NCBI GenBank assembly: GCA_965230565.1
Contig: CBDDLH010000016.1
Location: 372,001 to 436,000 of the forward strand
Direction: 5' to 3'
From: BCD1 sp965230565
GTDB lineage: Bacteria; Bacteroidota; Bacteroidia; Chitinophagales; Saprospiraceae
DNA: 64,000 nt
Each line of letters begins with the position of its first letter. Positions within the stretch are counted from its first letter, which is position 1. Under the pieces are notes generated by a model that saw nothing but the letters and a program-made list of their open reading frames with translations, was not told where the DNA came from and ran no database searches. The translations under genes and the position numbers were made by a program. Below, piece after piece: positions 25,100-33,786 of this stretch.

Positions 25100-26914
25100 A
25101 TGAGAGTATTTACAACATTACCCATCCTTATTTTATTGTTTCAGTTACCGATTTTTGTTGCAGCCCAGGATGGCTGCCCGGGCTGCCTGATTGGTTTGCC
25201 TGTCGAAATCCCCGAAGACACCATTTACATTTCAGATGCACCGGACGGACACGTAGGAAATTACTATGACGGAGACATGAGCTTTAGAATGCCGAAAACC
25301 ACTACTCCTGTAAACGCTTCTGACCCGGAAGTTCCTGCAGGATTTGACATCAATAGTATCACCATTGTGGGAGTATCTAATTTACCTCCGGGACTGACAT
25401 GGGAACCGAGCCAGACAGATTTTGTCCCTGAAGATGAAACGGACGGCTGCGTAAAGATTTGCGGCACTCCCCTACAGTCCGGACTTTTTGAAGTTGAAGT
25501 CAATGTAACGGCTCAGGTTTTTGTCGTTGAGCAATCTACTTCTTTTACCTTTCCTCTTTTGATCCAGACGGATACCAGCGCTACGGAAGGTTTTACTCTG
25601 ATAAATGATAATGGCTGTGGAGAAATAACAGCCTCTTTTATTAATAATATTCCATCAAACGGGGTTGAAGGATTTTCCTATCTCTGGAATTTTGGCAATG
25701 GAAATTATTCTTTGGATGAAAACCCAATCAATCAGACTTACAGTGAGCCCGGGACTTACGAAGTTTCCTATCAGGCCATTGTTGATACCAGTCAGTATTA
25801 TCTCTCCAAAGTTACGGTTAACAATGTCGGATGTAATGATGTTCTGGGTGGAGCTCCCGACCTATACATTGAGATATCAGACCCGGAGGGTGAAATAATT
25901 TACCAGCCAGCCGAAATTCAAAATGCCTCAACACCTTTGAATTTTAACATGTATTTACCTATCGGTGAAGGAGAATATCTCCTGCGCGTCATTGATGACG
26001 ACCAGGGGATCGACGGAGGAGATGATATTTGCGGTGTATTCAATTTTACCCAATTATCGAACGGTACCTATAGTGATGGAGAGACCAGTATTGATATCAC
26101 CATCCTTCATCAGGTGGACACCATCAATTCCGTGGACACTGTTGTCGTTTTTCCAATTCCGGACGCTCCGGAACTGGAAAGTGATGGCATTGAGCCTATT
26201 TGCAAGGGAGACATTGTCACTTTGAGTTCTTCTTATGACTCTAATAATCAATGGTTTGTAGATGGAGTTCTCATTGAAGGAGCAACAGATCAGGAACTTG
26301 AGGTTACTACGAATGGAAGCTACCAGGTACAGTTTACTTCCCAAGATGGGTGTACTTCCCTTTCGGAAAGTATGGAGCTGATTTTTAATGAAGAACCACC
26401 GATTGCACCATTTTTCAACGAAAACAATTTATTACAGATTTCCGATCCGGATCAAATCTCTGATCAATATACCATACAGTGGTTATTCAATGATTCCATC
26501 ATTCCGGATGAATCTGATATCTTTTATTGTATCAGCGAAAGCGGTACTTATAGTGTGGTAATCGTCGACATTGTTTCAGGATGTAAATCTGTTTATAGCT
26601 CAGAAGAAGCATATGACCCGAATTTTCCTAATTGTGTAAATGGTTTGGATGAATTGGTATTGGATGAGTTTAAGGTTTTTCCAAATCCTGTTTCCAACAA
26701 CTGCACCATTGAGGCAGATTTCCCGGAAACCGGAAACGTTCATTTGGAAATCTCAAATGCCATTGGACAGGTGATCTTGCAGAAAGATTTTGGAATAACC
26801 ACTGGTTTTTTCCAATACCAATGGAATATGTCCGAACATCCTGAAGGAATTTATATATTGCAGCTCGGATATAACGATAAGCAAAAAACAGTCAAGCTTG
26901 TCAAAACACAATAA
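25100..26914 (+). CDS. Secreted PKD/Ig-like surface protein with T9SS sorting domain
   Basis: 604 residues from the ATG at 25100 (MRVFTTLPILILLFQLPIF), which begins a clean signal peptide. The frame is open further upstream (24974) but that part lacks a signal-like start. After the signal: a putative-Ig region with PEDTIYISDAPDG, a PKD-like domain with YLWNFGNGNYSLDENPINQTY, further Ig-like repeats rich in acidic residues, and a T9SS domain starting VFPNPVSNNC and ending VKLVKTQ. No catalytic motif is visible, so adhesion or structure is likely. Only 2 bp separate it from the aldose epimerase gene, so the two are probably co-transcribed. Confidence 0.8.
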   Translation: MRVFTTLPILILLFQLPIFVAAQDGCPGCLIGLPVEIPEDTIYISDAPDGHVGNYYDGDMSFRMPKTTTPVNASDPEVPAGFDINSITIVGVSNLPPGLTWEPSQTDFVPEDETDGCVKICGTPLQSGLFEVEVNVTAQVFVVEQSTSFTFPLLIQTDTSATEGFTLINDNGCGEITASFINNIPSNGVEGFSYLWNFGNGNYSLDENPINQTYSEPGTYEVSYQAIVDTSQYYLSKVTVNNVGCNDVLGGAPDLYIEISDPEGEIIYQPAEIQNASTPLNFNMYLPIGEGEYLLRVIDDDQGIDGGDDICGVFNFTQLSNGTYSDGETSIDITILHQVDTINSVDTVVVFPIPDAPELESDGIEPICKGDIVTLSSSYDSNNQWFVDGVLIEGATDQELEVTTNGSYQVQFTSQDGCTSLSESMELIFNEEPPIAPFFNENNLLQISDPDQISDQYTIQWLFNDSIIPDESDIFYCISESGTYSVVIVDIVSGCKSVYSSEEAYDPNFPNCVNGLDELVLDEFKVFPNPVSNNCTIEADFPETGNVHLEISNAIGQVILQKDFGITTGFFQYQWNMSEHPEGIYILQLGYNDKQKTVKLVKTQ

Positions 26915-26916
26915 AC

Positions 26917-27834
26917 ATGTTAAGAATCGAAAGAGCCAACTTTGCTGCAAATCACGAAATTATTACCCTGGTAAACGAAGAAAAAAACATTAAAGCCTCA
27001 GTCATTCCATCGCTAGGTGGAATGCTGAATGGCTTTAGTCTTGCTGGTTTTGAAGTAGTTGATGGCATTGAAGTCAATGAGAGTGGAGTTGAAGAGTATT
27101 TAAACACTTTTAAATCTTCCTTGTTACTCCCCTATCCTAACAGAATTGCTAATGGACGATTTGAATTTAAAGGACGAAGGCATCAAATGACCTGTAATGA
27201 AGAAGCGTTAAATAATTCCTTACATGGATTCATTTACAATAAAAACTTTGAGGTTGTTTCGGCTAAAACCAAAGACAATCAAGCTGAATTGGTGTTAGGT
27301 TATACCTATACGGGAGATGCTGCCGGATTCCCCTATTCCTTCAAAACAGTATTGACCTACAGATTAGATGTCAATGGAAAATTGACTTGTAATTGTGAAG
27401 TTTCCAACACCGGGAAGGATGTTTGTCCATTAGGGCTGGGCTGGCACCCCTATTTTGACATGGGACAAAAGGTAAATAAGCTGTCGTTGAAATTTGATAC
27501 CAGAACTCATTGGGAAGTTGACGACAAGATGATTCCTACTGCGGAAAAGGTGGAGATTGATCCAATTTCCGGAAACATTGGTGAGGATGAATATGATGGA
27601 TGTTTTACACTCGAAGATCCAATCGTTGAGTTGTCTGCTGCGGAAGGAAAGAAATTAACCATGGACTGCGGAATGGATTTTCCTTATTTACAGGTTTATA
27701 CTCCCCCACACAGAAACAGCATCGCCATCGAGCCCATGACATGCCCTCCGGATGTTTACAATAACAGAATAGATTTAATTGAATTAGAACCTGGAGAGAA
27801 GAGAGCTTTTAGTTATTCCTTAGCATTGGAATAA
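26917..27834 (+). CDS. Aldose 1-epimerase family protein (GalM-like)
   Basis: A 305-residue cytoplasmic protein of the mutarotase superfamily, which interconverts alpha and beta anomers of hexoses. Seen: SVIPSLGGMLNGFSL, LLPYPNRIANGRFEFKGRRH, the His of LHGFIYN, and LGWHPYFDMG containing the second conserved His. A catalytic Glu is expected near the C terminus, in or near AIEPMTCPPDVYNN. No signal peptide. Sugar specificity cannot be read from sequence. It sits 2 bp after the secreted PKD/Ig-like gene, a pairing with no obvious functional link. Confidence 0.9.
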   Translation: MLRIERANFAANHEIITLVNEEKNIKASVIPSLGGMLNGFSLAGFEVVDGIEVNESGVEEYLNTFKSSLLLPYPNRIANGRFEFKGRRHQMTCNEEALNNSLHGFIYNKNFEVVSAKTKDNQAELVLGYTYTGDAAGFPYSFKTVLTYRLDVNGKLTCNCEVSNTGKDVCPLGLGWHPYFDMGQKVNKLSLKFDTRTHWEVDDKMIPTAEKVEIDPISGNIGEDEYDGCFTLEDPIVELSAAEGKKLTMDCGMDFPYLQVYTPPHRNSIAIEPMTCPPDVYNNRIDLIELEPGEKRAFSYSLALE

Positions 27835-27862
27835 TTGTATGAGAACAAGGGAAAAAGAAATT

Positions 27863-27896
27863 AAGGGAATAAGATCCATTGTTTCCTTATTCCCTT
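27863..27896. terminator. Bidirectional terminator between galM-like gene and lpd
   Basis: AAGGGAATAAG (27863-27873) and CTTATTCCCTT (27886-27896) form a perfect 11-bp stem between convergent genes, with T-rich sequence on the plus side. Further outward, CAAGGG and CCTTGTTTCCC extend a looser stem. Confidence 0.7.
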
Positions 27897-27911
27897 TTCA
27901 CCTTGTTTCCC

Positions 27912-29309
27912 TTACAAATGAATCACTTCATCGTAAGCTGCAGCAGTAGCTTCCATTACCGCTTCACTCATCGTCGGGTGCGGGTGTACTGCTTTAATTA
28001 TTTCGTGTCCGGTGGTCTCCAGTTTCCTGGCAGCAACCACTTCGGCGATCATTTCCGTAACATTGGCGCCAATCATATGGGCACCGAGGAATTCGCCATA
28101 TTTCGCATCAAAAATAACTTTAACAAAGCCTTCTTTGGTACCGGCAGCACTAGCTTTCCCGGATGCTGAGAATGGAAATTTACCCACTTTGATGTCATAT
28201 CCTGCTTCTTTAGCAGCTGCTTCGGTATAACCGACTGAAGCGACTTCAGGAGCGCAGTAAGTACAGCCCGGGATGTTATTATAATCGATAGGATCAGGAT
28301 TGTGACCCGCAATTTTCTCTACACAGGTAATTCCTTCTGCACTGGCAACATGCGCGAGTGCCTGAGTAGGCAACACATCTCCGATAGCATAGATACCCGG
28401 CACATTGGTTTGATAATAATCATCTACTGTAATGAAACCACGATCGGTTTTTACACCGAGTGTTTCCAAACCAATATTTTCCGTATTTGGCGTAACACCG
28501 GCAGCAGAAAGAACAATATCGCACTTGATTTCTTCAACCTCTCCGGATTTCATATCCTTCACTTTGACAGTGCAACCACGACCTTTGGTGTCAACCGATT
28601 CTACAGAGGAGTTAGCCATGACCTTGATGCCCTTACGCTTGTAGATGCGGTTGAGCTCTCTGGAAACATCAGCATCCTCACGTGGCACCAGTCCTTGTTT
28701 AAGGAATTCCACAACGGTAACTTCTGTCCCGATTGAGTGGTAGAAATAGGCAAATTCAACACCGATAGCACCTGCTCCAACGATAACCATTTTCTTAGGT
28801 TGCTTTGGGAGCGTCATTGCCTGACGGTATCCAATGACTTTCTTACCATCGATCGGAAGGCTTGGTAATTCCTTGGCTCTTCCTCCTGTTGCTACGATTA
28901 TTGCATCAGCTGAGTAGGTAGTCTTTTTGCCATCAGCATCAGTAACTTCAACTTTTTTACCGCGGGCCAAAACGCCGTTTCCGTTAATAACAGTGATTTT
29001 GTTCTTTTTGAACAGGAACTGAATTCCCTTGCTCATCCCCTCCGCTACTCCACGGCTGCGTTTGATCATTCCGTCAAAGTCTGCCTCAGCTTCTTTGACC
29101 TTAATACCATAATCCTCAGCATGGTTGATGTAGTCAAAAACCTGTGCACTTTTGAGCAGCGCCTTGGTTGGGATACATCCCCAGTTCAGGCAAATTCCAC
29201 CTAAAGATTCTCTTTCTACCACGGCAACTTTTTTGCCCAGCTGTGAAGCTCTGATGGCTGCTACATAACCTCCCGGGCCACTTCCGATAACTATAATGTC
29301 GTAATGCAT
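27912..29309 (-). CDS. lpdA: Dihydrolipoyl dehydrogenase (E3)
   Basis: 465 residues, the normal length. It reoxidises the dihydrolipoamide of 2-oxoacid dehydrogenase and glycine cleavage complexes, with FAD and NAD+. FAD-binding motif IGSGPGGYVAAIRASQ, redox-active pair in GGICLNWGCIPTKALL, NAD-binding motif VGAGAIGVEFAYFYH, and the C-terminal His-Glu pair in HPHPTMSEAVMEA are all intact. No E1 or E2 genes are adjacent, as is usual for a shared E3. A -7 element TATCTTTG (29421-29414 on the minus strand) lies about 105 bp upstream of the start. Confidence 0.97.
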   Translation of the reverse strand: MHYDIIVIGSGPGGYVAAIRASQLGKKVAVVERESLGGICLNWGCIPTKALLKSAQVFDYINHAEDYGIKVKEAEADFDGMIKRSRGVAEGMSKGIQFLFKKNKITVINGNGVLARGKKVEVTDADGKKTTYSADAIIVATGGRAKELPSLPIDGKKVIGYRQAMTLPKQPKKMVIVGAGAIGVEFAYFYHSIGTEVTVVEFLKQGLVPREDADVSRELNRIYKRKGIKVMANSSVESVDTKGRGCTVKVKDMKSGEVEEIKCDIVLSAAGVTPNTENIGLETLGVKTDRGFITVDDYYQTNVPGIYAIGDVLPTQALAHVASAEGITCVEKIAGHNPDPIDYNNIPGCTYCAPEVASVGYTEAAAKEAGYDIKVGKFPFSASGKASAAGTKEGFVKVIFDAKYGEFLGAHMIGANVTEMIAEVVAARKLETTGHEIIKAVHPHPTMSEAVMEATAAAYDEVIHL

Positions 29310-29502
29310 ATTGATGTAATTGGATTTTAATAAAACATATAAATGGGTAACAATGCAATCCTGATTTAGTTTGGTAATTTCCTGGTGTTCAGCAAGGGTT
29401 TACATTGTTGCCGCAAAGATATGTTTTCGAGGGCAATTTTGATAGGGAATCAGGAAGTTTACCTCATAAAATAAAAACTTACTTGTAGTATCTGTTGTTT
29501 AA

Positions 29503-29619
29503 TCATTCGTCTGTTTCAAAATAGGTTATCTTTTTCCAAATAGGCATCATGGTTACCCACGGATTAAAATGCCCCTCCGGTCTTTTTTCTAATTTTAACT
29601 GAAATTGATTCAATTTCAT
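29503..29619 (-). CDS. Possible 38-residue small protein
   Basis: A short frame from ATG at 29619 to TGA at 29503, starting MKLNQFQLKLEKRPEGHFN and rich in Lys, Trp, Met and Phe. It lies 46 bp downstream of the thioredoxin-like lipoprotein gene on the same strand and could be the last gene of that operon, or a remnant of a longer gene. No homologue is recognised. The remaining part of 29310-29665 holds the lpd promoter region and nothing else clear. Confidence 0.3.
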   Translation of the reverse strand: MKLNQFQLKLEKRPEGHFNPWVTMMPIWKKITYFETDE

Positions 29620-29665
29620 ATTACTGATTTGGTTTTTGTAGCTATGCAAATGACCTGGTTATAGA

Positions 29666-30172
29666 TTAATTTGAATATTCCTGAAGAAAAGCAAATAGTT
29701 CTTGTTTGGATTCCCAAAACATAATGTCTCCACCCAGTACATTCCCATTTTGATCAAGAACAAAGATGTGAGGCTGTGAATTACCTTTAAATTCCCGGAA
29801 TTGCAAATCACTCCACTTCTTCCATTCCTGCTTTTTATCATCCACCCATAACCAAACATTTACATAATTATTTTTCATCAGAGAAAGAACATGCTCATCT
29901 TCCGATATTTCTTTTTCAAATTTTCGACAAGCAACACATCCAACGGCGTTAAATACCATAAGAATGGGTTTGTTTTCCGTCTTTGCTTTGATAAAACCTT
30001 GTTCCAGGTCTTTGATGATCTTTAAATCCTTTTCAAGCTGGATTACGGTGGAGGTAGGCCATTCGTATTCCATTTCGTAGACCTTCCGGGTAGGAGAATT
30101 TGTCTGATCCGGAATAGTACATCCGGTAATCAGAAACAAGGATAGTATGTATATTTTGAGAATTATTTTCAT
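29666..30172 (-). CDS. Thioredoxin-fold lipoprotein with CxxC
   Basis: 168 residues. Lipoprotein signal with LITGC (Cys18). The thioredoxin-like domain (about 60-165) has ILMVFNAVGCVACRKFEKEI, where Cys79 and Cys82 form a CVAC redox motif, followed by a PHIFVLDQNGNVLGG strand typical of the DUF255/thioredoxin_7 type. It probably works in the periplasm as a disulfide oxidoreductase. It is the last clear gene of the operon 31664-29666, 6 bp after the DinB-like gene. A related but CxxC-less protein ends the neighbouring operon. Confidence 0.85.
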   Translation of the reverse strand: MKIILKIYILSLFLITGCTIPDQTNSPTRKVYEMEYEWPTSTVIQLEKDLKIIKDLEQGFIKAKTENKPILMVFNAVGCVACRKFEKEISEDEHVLSLMKNNYVNVWLWVDDKKQEWKKWSDLQFREFKGNSQPHIFVLDQNGNVLGGDIMFWESKQELFAFLQEYSN

Positions 30173-30178
30173 TGGATA

Positions 30179-30742
30179 TTATTTTTTGGTGTACGCTACC
30201 CTATTTTCCTCCATCTGCTGAATATGCCGCTCCGCATGTTTGCTCAGGAAATAGATGTACTCATATACATTGATCTTCCCGAGATCGTTAACAGACATCG
30301 TTGTTTTCTGCAAGAGGCCTTCTCCGTTCCTGAGTTTATCCAATTGATTCAGACATCGGAAAATCTGGGTTGTCAATTGGTTTTTTATCTCCCATTCACT
30401 TTTTGTTCCTGTGGGTTCCATGTGCTCAGGTCTCATCCACTCAAACGATTTGTGAATGCCTATTTCATCTATTTTAGTTAGATCAAAATGGAAATCACTT
30501 ATCATGTCTTCAAGAGATAGCTCCTTTACATTTCGCAATGCTTTACCGGTCGCCTTGTCAATGAGAATCAGTAAAAAATGACTCGTAAGGGCAATATGCT
30601 CAAGGATTTCTGCAATGGTCCAACCACCGTCTTCAGGACGGTAGTTTTTTAGCTCTTCTGTCTCAACGAACCAATCCAAAACTTTGGAGTGTGTCTGGAT
30701 CAGGTGGACTTGAATGGCCTGTATATAACTATGAATATTCAT
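30179..30742 (-). CDS. DinB-superfamily putative metal-binding protein
   Basis: 187 residues, helical bundle. The DinB/YfiT-like pattern is GGWTIAEILEHIALTSHFLL with a first conserved His, and HAERHIQQMEE near the C terminus with the second and third ligand His. DinB proteins are four-helix bundles that bind one metal and often act in thiol-dependent transferase reactions. The substrate here is unknown. Its start codon overlaps the stop codon of the pentapeptide-repeat gene by one base, so the two are translationally coupled. Confidence 0.85.
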   Translation of the reverse strand: MNIHSYIQAIQVHLIQTHSKVLDWFVETEELKNYRPEDGGWTIAEILEHIALTSHFLLILIDKATGKALRNVKELSLEDMISDFHFDLTKIDEIGIHKSFEWMRPEHMEPTGTKSEWEIKNQLTTQIFRCLNQLDKLRNGEGLLQKTTMSVNDLGKINVYEYIYFLSKHAERHIQQMEENRVAYTKK

Positions 30743-31134
30743 TATTTTATCCTATTATTGTCCTTCAGGCTTTCCAGAAACTGATCCGAGGTGAATTCTG
30801 CCCCGAACCATCCGGCATCATTAAAGTTAGCATTTCTTAAGTCACAATTTTCATAGGTTGAAGCATCCACGGCAGCATGTTCGAACGAAACGCCATTGAG
30901 GTCTGTATTTATGAATTCAACACATTTGAGATTACAACTGCTCAGATTAGCATTTTTAAGGTTGCAGTTTTTGAAAATGGAGCTATGAAACCACGAGCCT
31001 TCAAAATTGGCTCCTTCGAGGTTCATGTTCTCAAATAAAGTTTCTTCCATATCAAGGCCGGTAAAGTCGCGATGACCGCTATTGTATTTTTCCTGGAGCT
31101 CTTGGGTAGTCAATTTGGGTTTGTAATCAGACAT
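30742..31134 (-). CDS. Pentapeptide-repeat protein
   Basis: A 130-residue cytoplasmic protein. From about residue 25 to 115 it is built of A(D/N)LxX-type repeats such as NLEGANFEGSWF, NLKNANLSSCNL and DLRNANFNDAGW, which fold as a right-handed quadrilateral beta helix. Some members mimic DNA and protect gyrase, but most have no known role. It starts 23 bp after the first STAS-like gene and overlaps the DinB-like gene by one base. Confidence 0.88.
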   Translation of the reverse strand: MSDYKPKLTTQELQEKYNSGHRDFTGLDMEETLFENMNLEGANFEGSWFHSSIFKNCNLKNANLSSCNLKCVEFINTDLNGVSFEHAAVDASTYENCDLRNANFNDAGWFGAEFTSDQFLESLKDNNRIK

Positions 31135-31157
31135 GTCAATAGTTTTTTTGGGATTGG

Positions 31158-31664
31158 TTATTTATTTGAGGTTTTTCCTTTTTCAGCTGAATCTCCTAAC
31201 CGGTTCTCTTCTATCTTTTCCTCGACATATTTCCAGGCTTCTTCCAGAGAATCAAATATCCAATCTTCGGAAGTAGCCGGTTCGGACTCGTCTCCGAAAT
31301 GGATCAGGGTCCCGATAGCCTCTTTACATTTATCGCCGACGACCATCGCAAGGGGAAATCGGGTGTCAGGATATTGTTCGATCTGGATGTCAAAGACCTG
31401 TGCCAACAGATCACCCCATACATACTCCAGTTCCCTGAAATCGAGGATCGCCCCTGCCGGCTCATAAATATTCAGCCCGAATTGCCCTCTGGCATACATA
31501 TATTGAGCGTCCCCGTTCCCGGCAGAGCCAATACCGTACTTTCCTGAATAAGCAATAACCAGAATATCATAATGCTCCCGTAATCGGGAAGATCCCATTT
31601 GATAAGTTACCTTTATATCGCTCCAATCTTCCGGGTTTTGAGGTATTAAGTTTATATCGTTCAT
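31158..31664 (-). CDS. Uncharacterised STAS-like protein, paralogue 1
   Basis: I do not recognise the family. The 168-residue protein has no signal or membrane segment. It shares about half its residues with the protein at 33171-33674, including WSDI near residue 14, VIAYSGKYGIGSAGNGDAQYM, ILDFRELEYVWGD, AMVVGDKCKEAI and EPATSEDWIFDSLEEA. The alternating strand/helix order with a strand-D-x-x-x-L-E-Y turn recalls STAS domains of anti-sigma antagonists, but no phosphorylatable Ser is placed as in SpoIIAA. It heads a four-gene operon with pentapeptide, DinB-like and thioredoxin-fold genes. Confidence 0.7.
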   Translation of the reverse strand: MNDINLIPQNPEDWSDIKVTYQMGSSRLREHYDILVIAYSGKYGIGSAGNGDAQYMYARGQFGLNIYEPAGAILDFRELEYVWGDLLAQVFDIQIEQYPDTRFPLAMVVGDKCKEAIGTLIHFGDESEPATSEDWIFDSLEEAWKYVEEKIEENRLGDSAEKGKTSNK

Positions 31665-31840
31665 TTTTAATTTTCGTTTGCAATCATAAGTTTAATCTAC
31701 ATTTGATTATCAAATCAAAGATCTACTTAAAAAAGTTCCGACAATTTCAAAGGAATAAAAAATTTTAAGTCATTCCCGCATTTAAACAAGGCTAACCATT
31801 GAATTGTGAAGTTTTGTAAATTTGAAAAAATCATACTTCC

Positions 31841-32245
31841 ATGAATAGATCATTTCCCATAATTCTAATTTTCGTCATATCTGCTTGTGTTACTTCCTAT
31901 CCAAAATACATTTCCATGCTGGATCAAATGGATGATTTTGTTTGGATCGGAACAATTGATGATCAAAAAATCACATTAGTCATACAAAACCAGGATGGCC
32001 ATTGGTTTGATGGAAATCTCCTTCTCGGGAATACTGATACACTTTACTTACGCGGCTTTGAAAAAGGCGAAAACCATCCAACCAATTATTTCTATGAACC
32101 TTCCGACAGCATTCCCGCAGGCTCTTTATTCATCTGGACAAAAGGGCTGACTTCTGATACTTTGGACATAATTAATCGCGTGGATTCCATGTCTGTTTTG
32201 CCCAAGCGGCTTTTACTTTTTAAGCAGGAGTTGGAAAAGGATTAA
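31841..32245 (+). CDS. Small putative lipoprotein of unknown function
   Basis: 134 residues. The N terminus MNRSFPIILIFVISACVTS is a short lipoprotein signal with ISAC (Cys16). The rest is a beta-rich domain (FVWIGTIDDQKITLVIQNQDG) with no recognised motif. It lies in a run of minus-strand genes but points the other way and overlaps the convergent thioredoxin-like gene by 4 bp at the 3' ends. A -7-like TAAATTTG lies about 20 bp before the start. Confidence 0.7.
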   Translation: MNRSFPIILIFVISACVTSYPKYISMLDQMDDFVWIGTIDDQKITLVIQNQDGHWFDGNLLLGNTDTLYLRGFEKGENHPTNYFYEPSDSIPAGSLFIWTKGLTSDTLDIINRVDSMSVLPKRLLLFKQELEKD

Positions 32246-32778
32246 TTTTGATTCAAGTTATGCATTTTCAATCCTTCATCAAGTATTTCCAAAAACAACT
32301 CTCTATTTCGCTTCAAATAACCAGTAGGATTTACCAAAATTTTACCATCTGAATTCAGGATTACATACATAGGTTGATAAAACCCACCGAAGTATTCTTT
32401 TTGTAATAATGCATTAACCTGACCTACGGTTCTTAAAGGCGATTGCCTCAACTGTTCATTTTCATCAAAGACCATTTTGTATAAGTCCAAAGTGTCTTGC
32501 TCAATGATTTGGCCGGGGTGATCAACAGCTAAAATTACGGTTACAAAATCTTCATTCAAGATTTTTTGAATACCTGGAGACGAGGCAAAATCCTGCATAA
32601 ATTCATCATCTGAAAGTCCAAGCAAGGTAAAATAAACCAATACCGGCTTGTTTTGAATTTTGGCTACTTCCATACCCTCCCAACAATTTTGAAAATAGAT
32701 CAACTTATCAGGGTTTGCTTTGCAATTGGAAATCATCGCAAGCAAAATCCAAATTATTATATTGAAAAGGTACTTCAT
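32242..32778 (-). CDS. Thioredoxin-fold exported protein lacking CxxC
   Basis: 178 residues. N-terminal hydrophobic signal with a Cys at 19 (ISNC, a weak lipobox). The thioredoxin-like core reads KPVLVYFTLLGLSDDEFMQDF where the CxxC position should be, and no cysteine is there. The later strand MYVILNSDGKILVNPTGY matches the redox-active homologue in the adjacent operon. It is probably a non-redox binding member of the thioredoxin_7 type. It is the last gene of the operon 33674-32242, 15 bp after the preceding gene. Confidence 0.78.
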   Translation of the reverse strand: MKYLFNIIIWILLAMISNCKANPDKLIYFQNCWEGMEVAKIQNKPVLVYFTLLGLSDDEFMQDFASSPGIQKILNEDFVTVILAVDHPGQIIEQDTLDLYKMVFDENEQLRQSPLRTVGQVNALLQKEYFGGFYQPMYVILNSDGKILVNPTGYLKRNRELFLEILDEGLKMHNLNQN

Positions 32779-32793
32779 TAAGTCAGACGGATA

Positions 32794-33174
32794 TTAACGG
32801 CTGTAAATGAACAATCTCTCCTCTCCTTTCAGTATGGGGTATACAGGTTCATAATCCGGCAACAAAGCATTTAAAACTGCCCTGGAAGCAACATAAGCTA
32901 CAATATTGGGACAAGAATCAACCGCCATAGTATGGAACTTACTCACCCAAATTTGAAACTTTGAATAATCACTTGTTACACTACGATATTTAGACAATCC
33001 TACATGTATCCCAAATACTGCAGCATTAAAGAATGGGTTATTAGCAAGCTCCTCGGGTTGAATATCATCCCAGATTATCTCCAGTTTTTTGCTCTTTTCC
33101 AGAGCAAGTTCAACATGAGCAAAATAGCCACTTTTTCCAATGCTTTTTTTGAATCTGTATGTTCCGATTTTCAT
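32794..33174 (-). CDS. Uncharacterised 126-residue protein coupled to STAS-like paralogue 2
   Basis: No family recognised. It is a soluble protein with a beta-rich start (MKIGTYRFKKSIGKSGYFAHVEL) and a mixed second half. Its ATG overlaps the stop codon of the STAS-like gene by 4 bp (ATGA), so the two are translationally coupled and may act together. No counterpart of this gene is seen in the first STAS-like operon. Confidence 0.65.
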   Translation of the reverse strand: MKIGTYRFKKSIGKSGYFAHVELALEKSKKLEIIWDDIQPEELANNPFFNAAVFGIHVGLSKYRSVTSDYSKFQIWVSKFHTMAVDSCPNIVAYVASRAVLNALLPDYEPVYPILKGEERLFIYSR

Positions 33175-33674
33175 GATTGTTTAAATTTGTATTTTGCCAT
33201 TCTTTTCTTGTCTTCCGCCTTCACCAATCCCACCACATACATAATCGCCTCATCCATCGATTCAAATATCCAGTCTTCATTGGTGGCCGGTTCATTGCTT
33301 TCCATACCAAACAATAGGGTTTCGATTGCTTTTTTACATTTCTCACCAACCACCATAGCTCTTGGAATATTGTGAGGATAATTTTTCAGTCCTCCCAGAC
33401 CAAAGACCATTGCAAGCATATCTCCCCAAACGTATTCAAGGTCTTGAAAATCAATGATCACGGCATCAGGGGTGTACAATTCAATTCCCATTTTTCCCAT
33501 GGCAGACATATAACGGGCATCAGCATTGCCTTCACAGCCCACACCGTATTCACCACTGTAAGCAACTACAAGAATTTGACGTCTGAAGAAAGTTCGGAAT
33601 TGCCCTAACTGGAAGGAAATCTGGATGTCACTCCAGTTTTTTAAGTTTTGTCTTTCAAGGTTTATGGGTGTCAT
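33171..33674 (-). CDS. Uncharacterised STAS-like protein, paralogue 2
   Basis: 167 residues and clearly a paralogue of 31158-31664: WSDIQISFQLG, VVAYSGEYGVGCEGNADARYM, VIIDFQDLEYVWGDMLAMVF, AMVVGEKCKKAI and EPATNEDWIFESMDEA. The C-terminal tail is Lys-rich. It is the first gene of a three-gene operon that ends with a thioredoxin-fold exported protein. Function is unknown. The repeated arrangement around both paralogues is the main clue. Confidence 0.7.
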   Translation of the reverse strand: MTPINLERQNLKNWSDIQISFQLGQFRTFFRRQILVVAYSGEYGVGCEGNADARYMSAMGKMGIELYTPDAVIIDFQDLEYVWGDMLAMVFGLGGLKNYPHNIPRAMVVGEKCKKAIETLLFGMESNEPATNEDWIFESMDEAIMYVVGLVKAEDKKRMAKYKFKQS

Positions 33675-33786
33675 AATAATAAAGGGGATTAGGTTGATTA
33701 TTATTTGGATTTTGATACTATAATAAGCAAAACTCCAAAAAAGTTCCCAACCTAATCCCCTTACTCAATTTTGCATCATATGACCA

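Noticed and set aside
28302..28736. 144-codon frame antisense to lpdA
   Set aside because: It lies wholly inside a well-conserved enzyme gene on the other strand and shows no domain.
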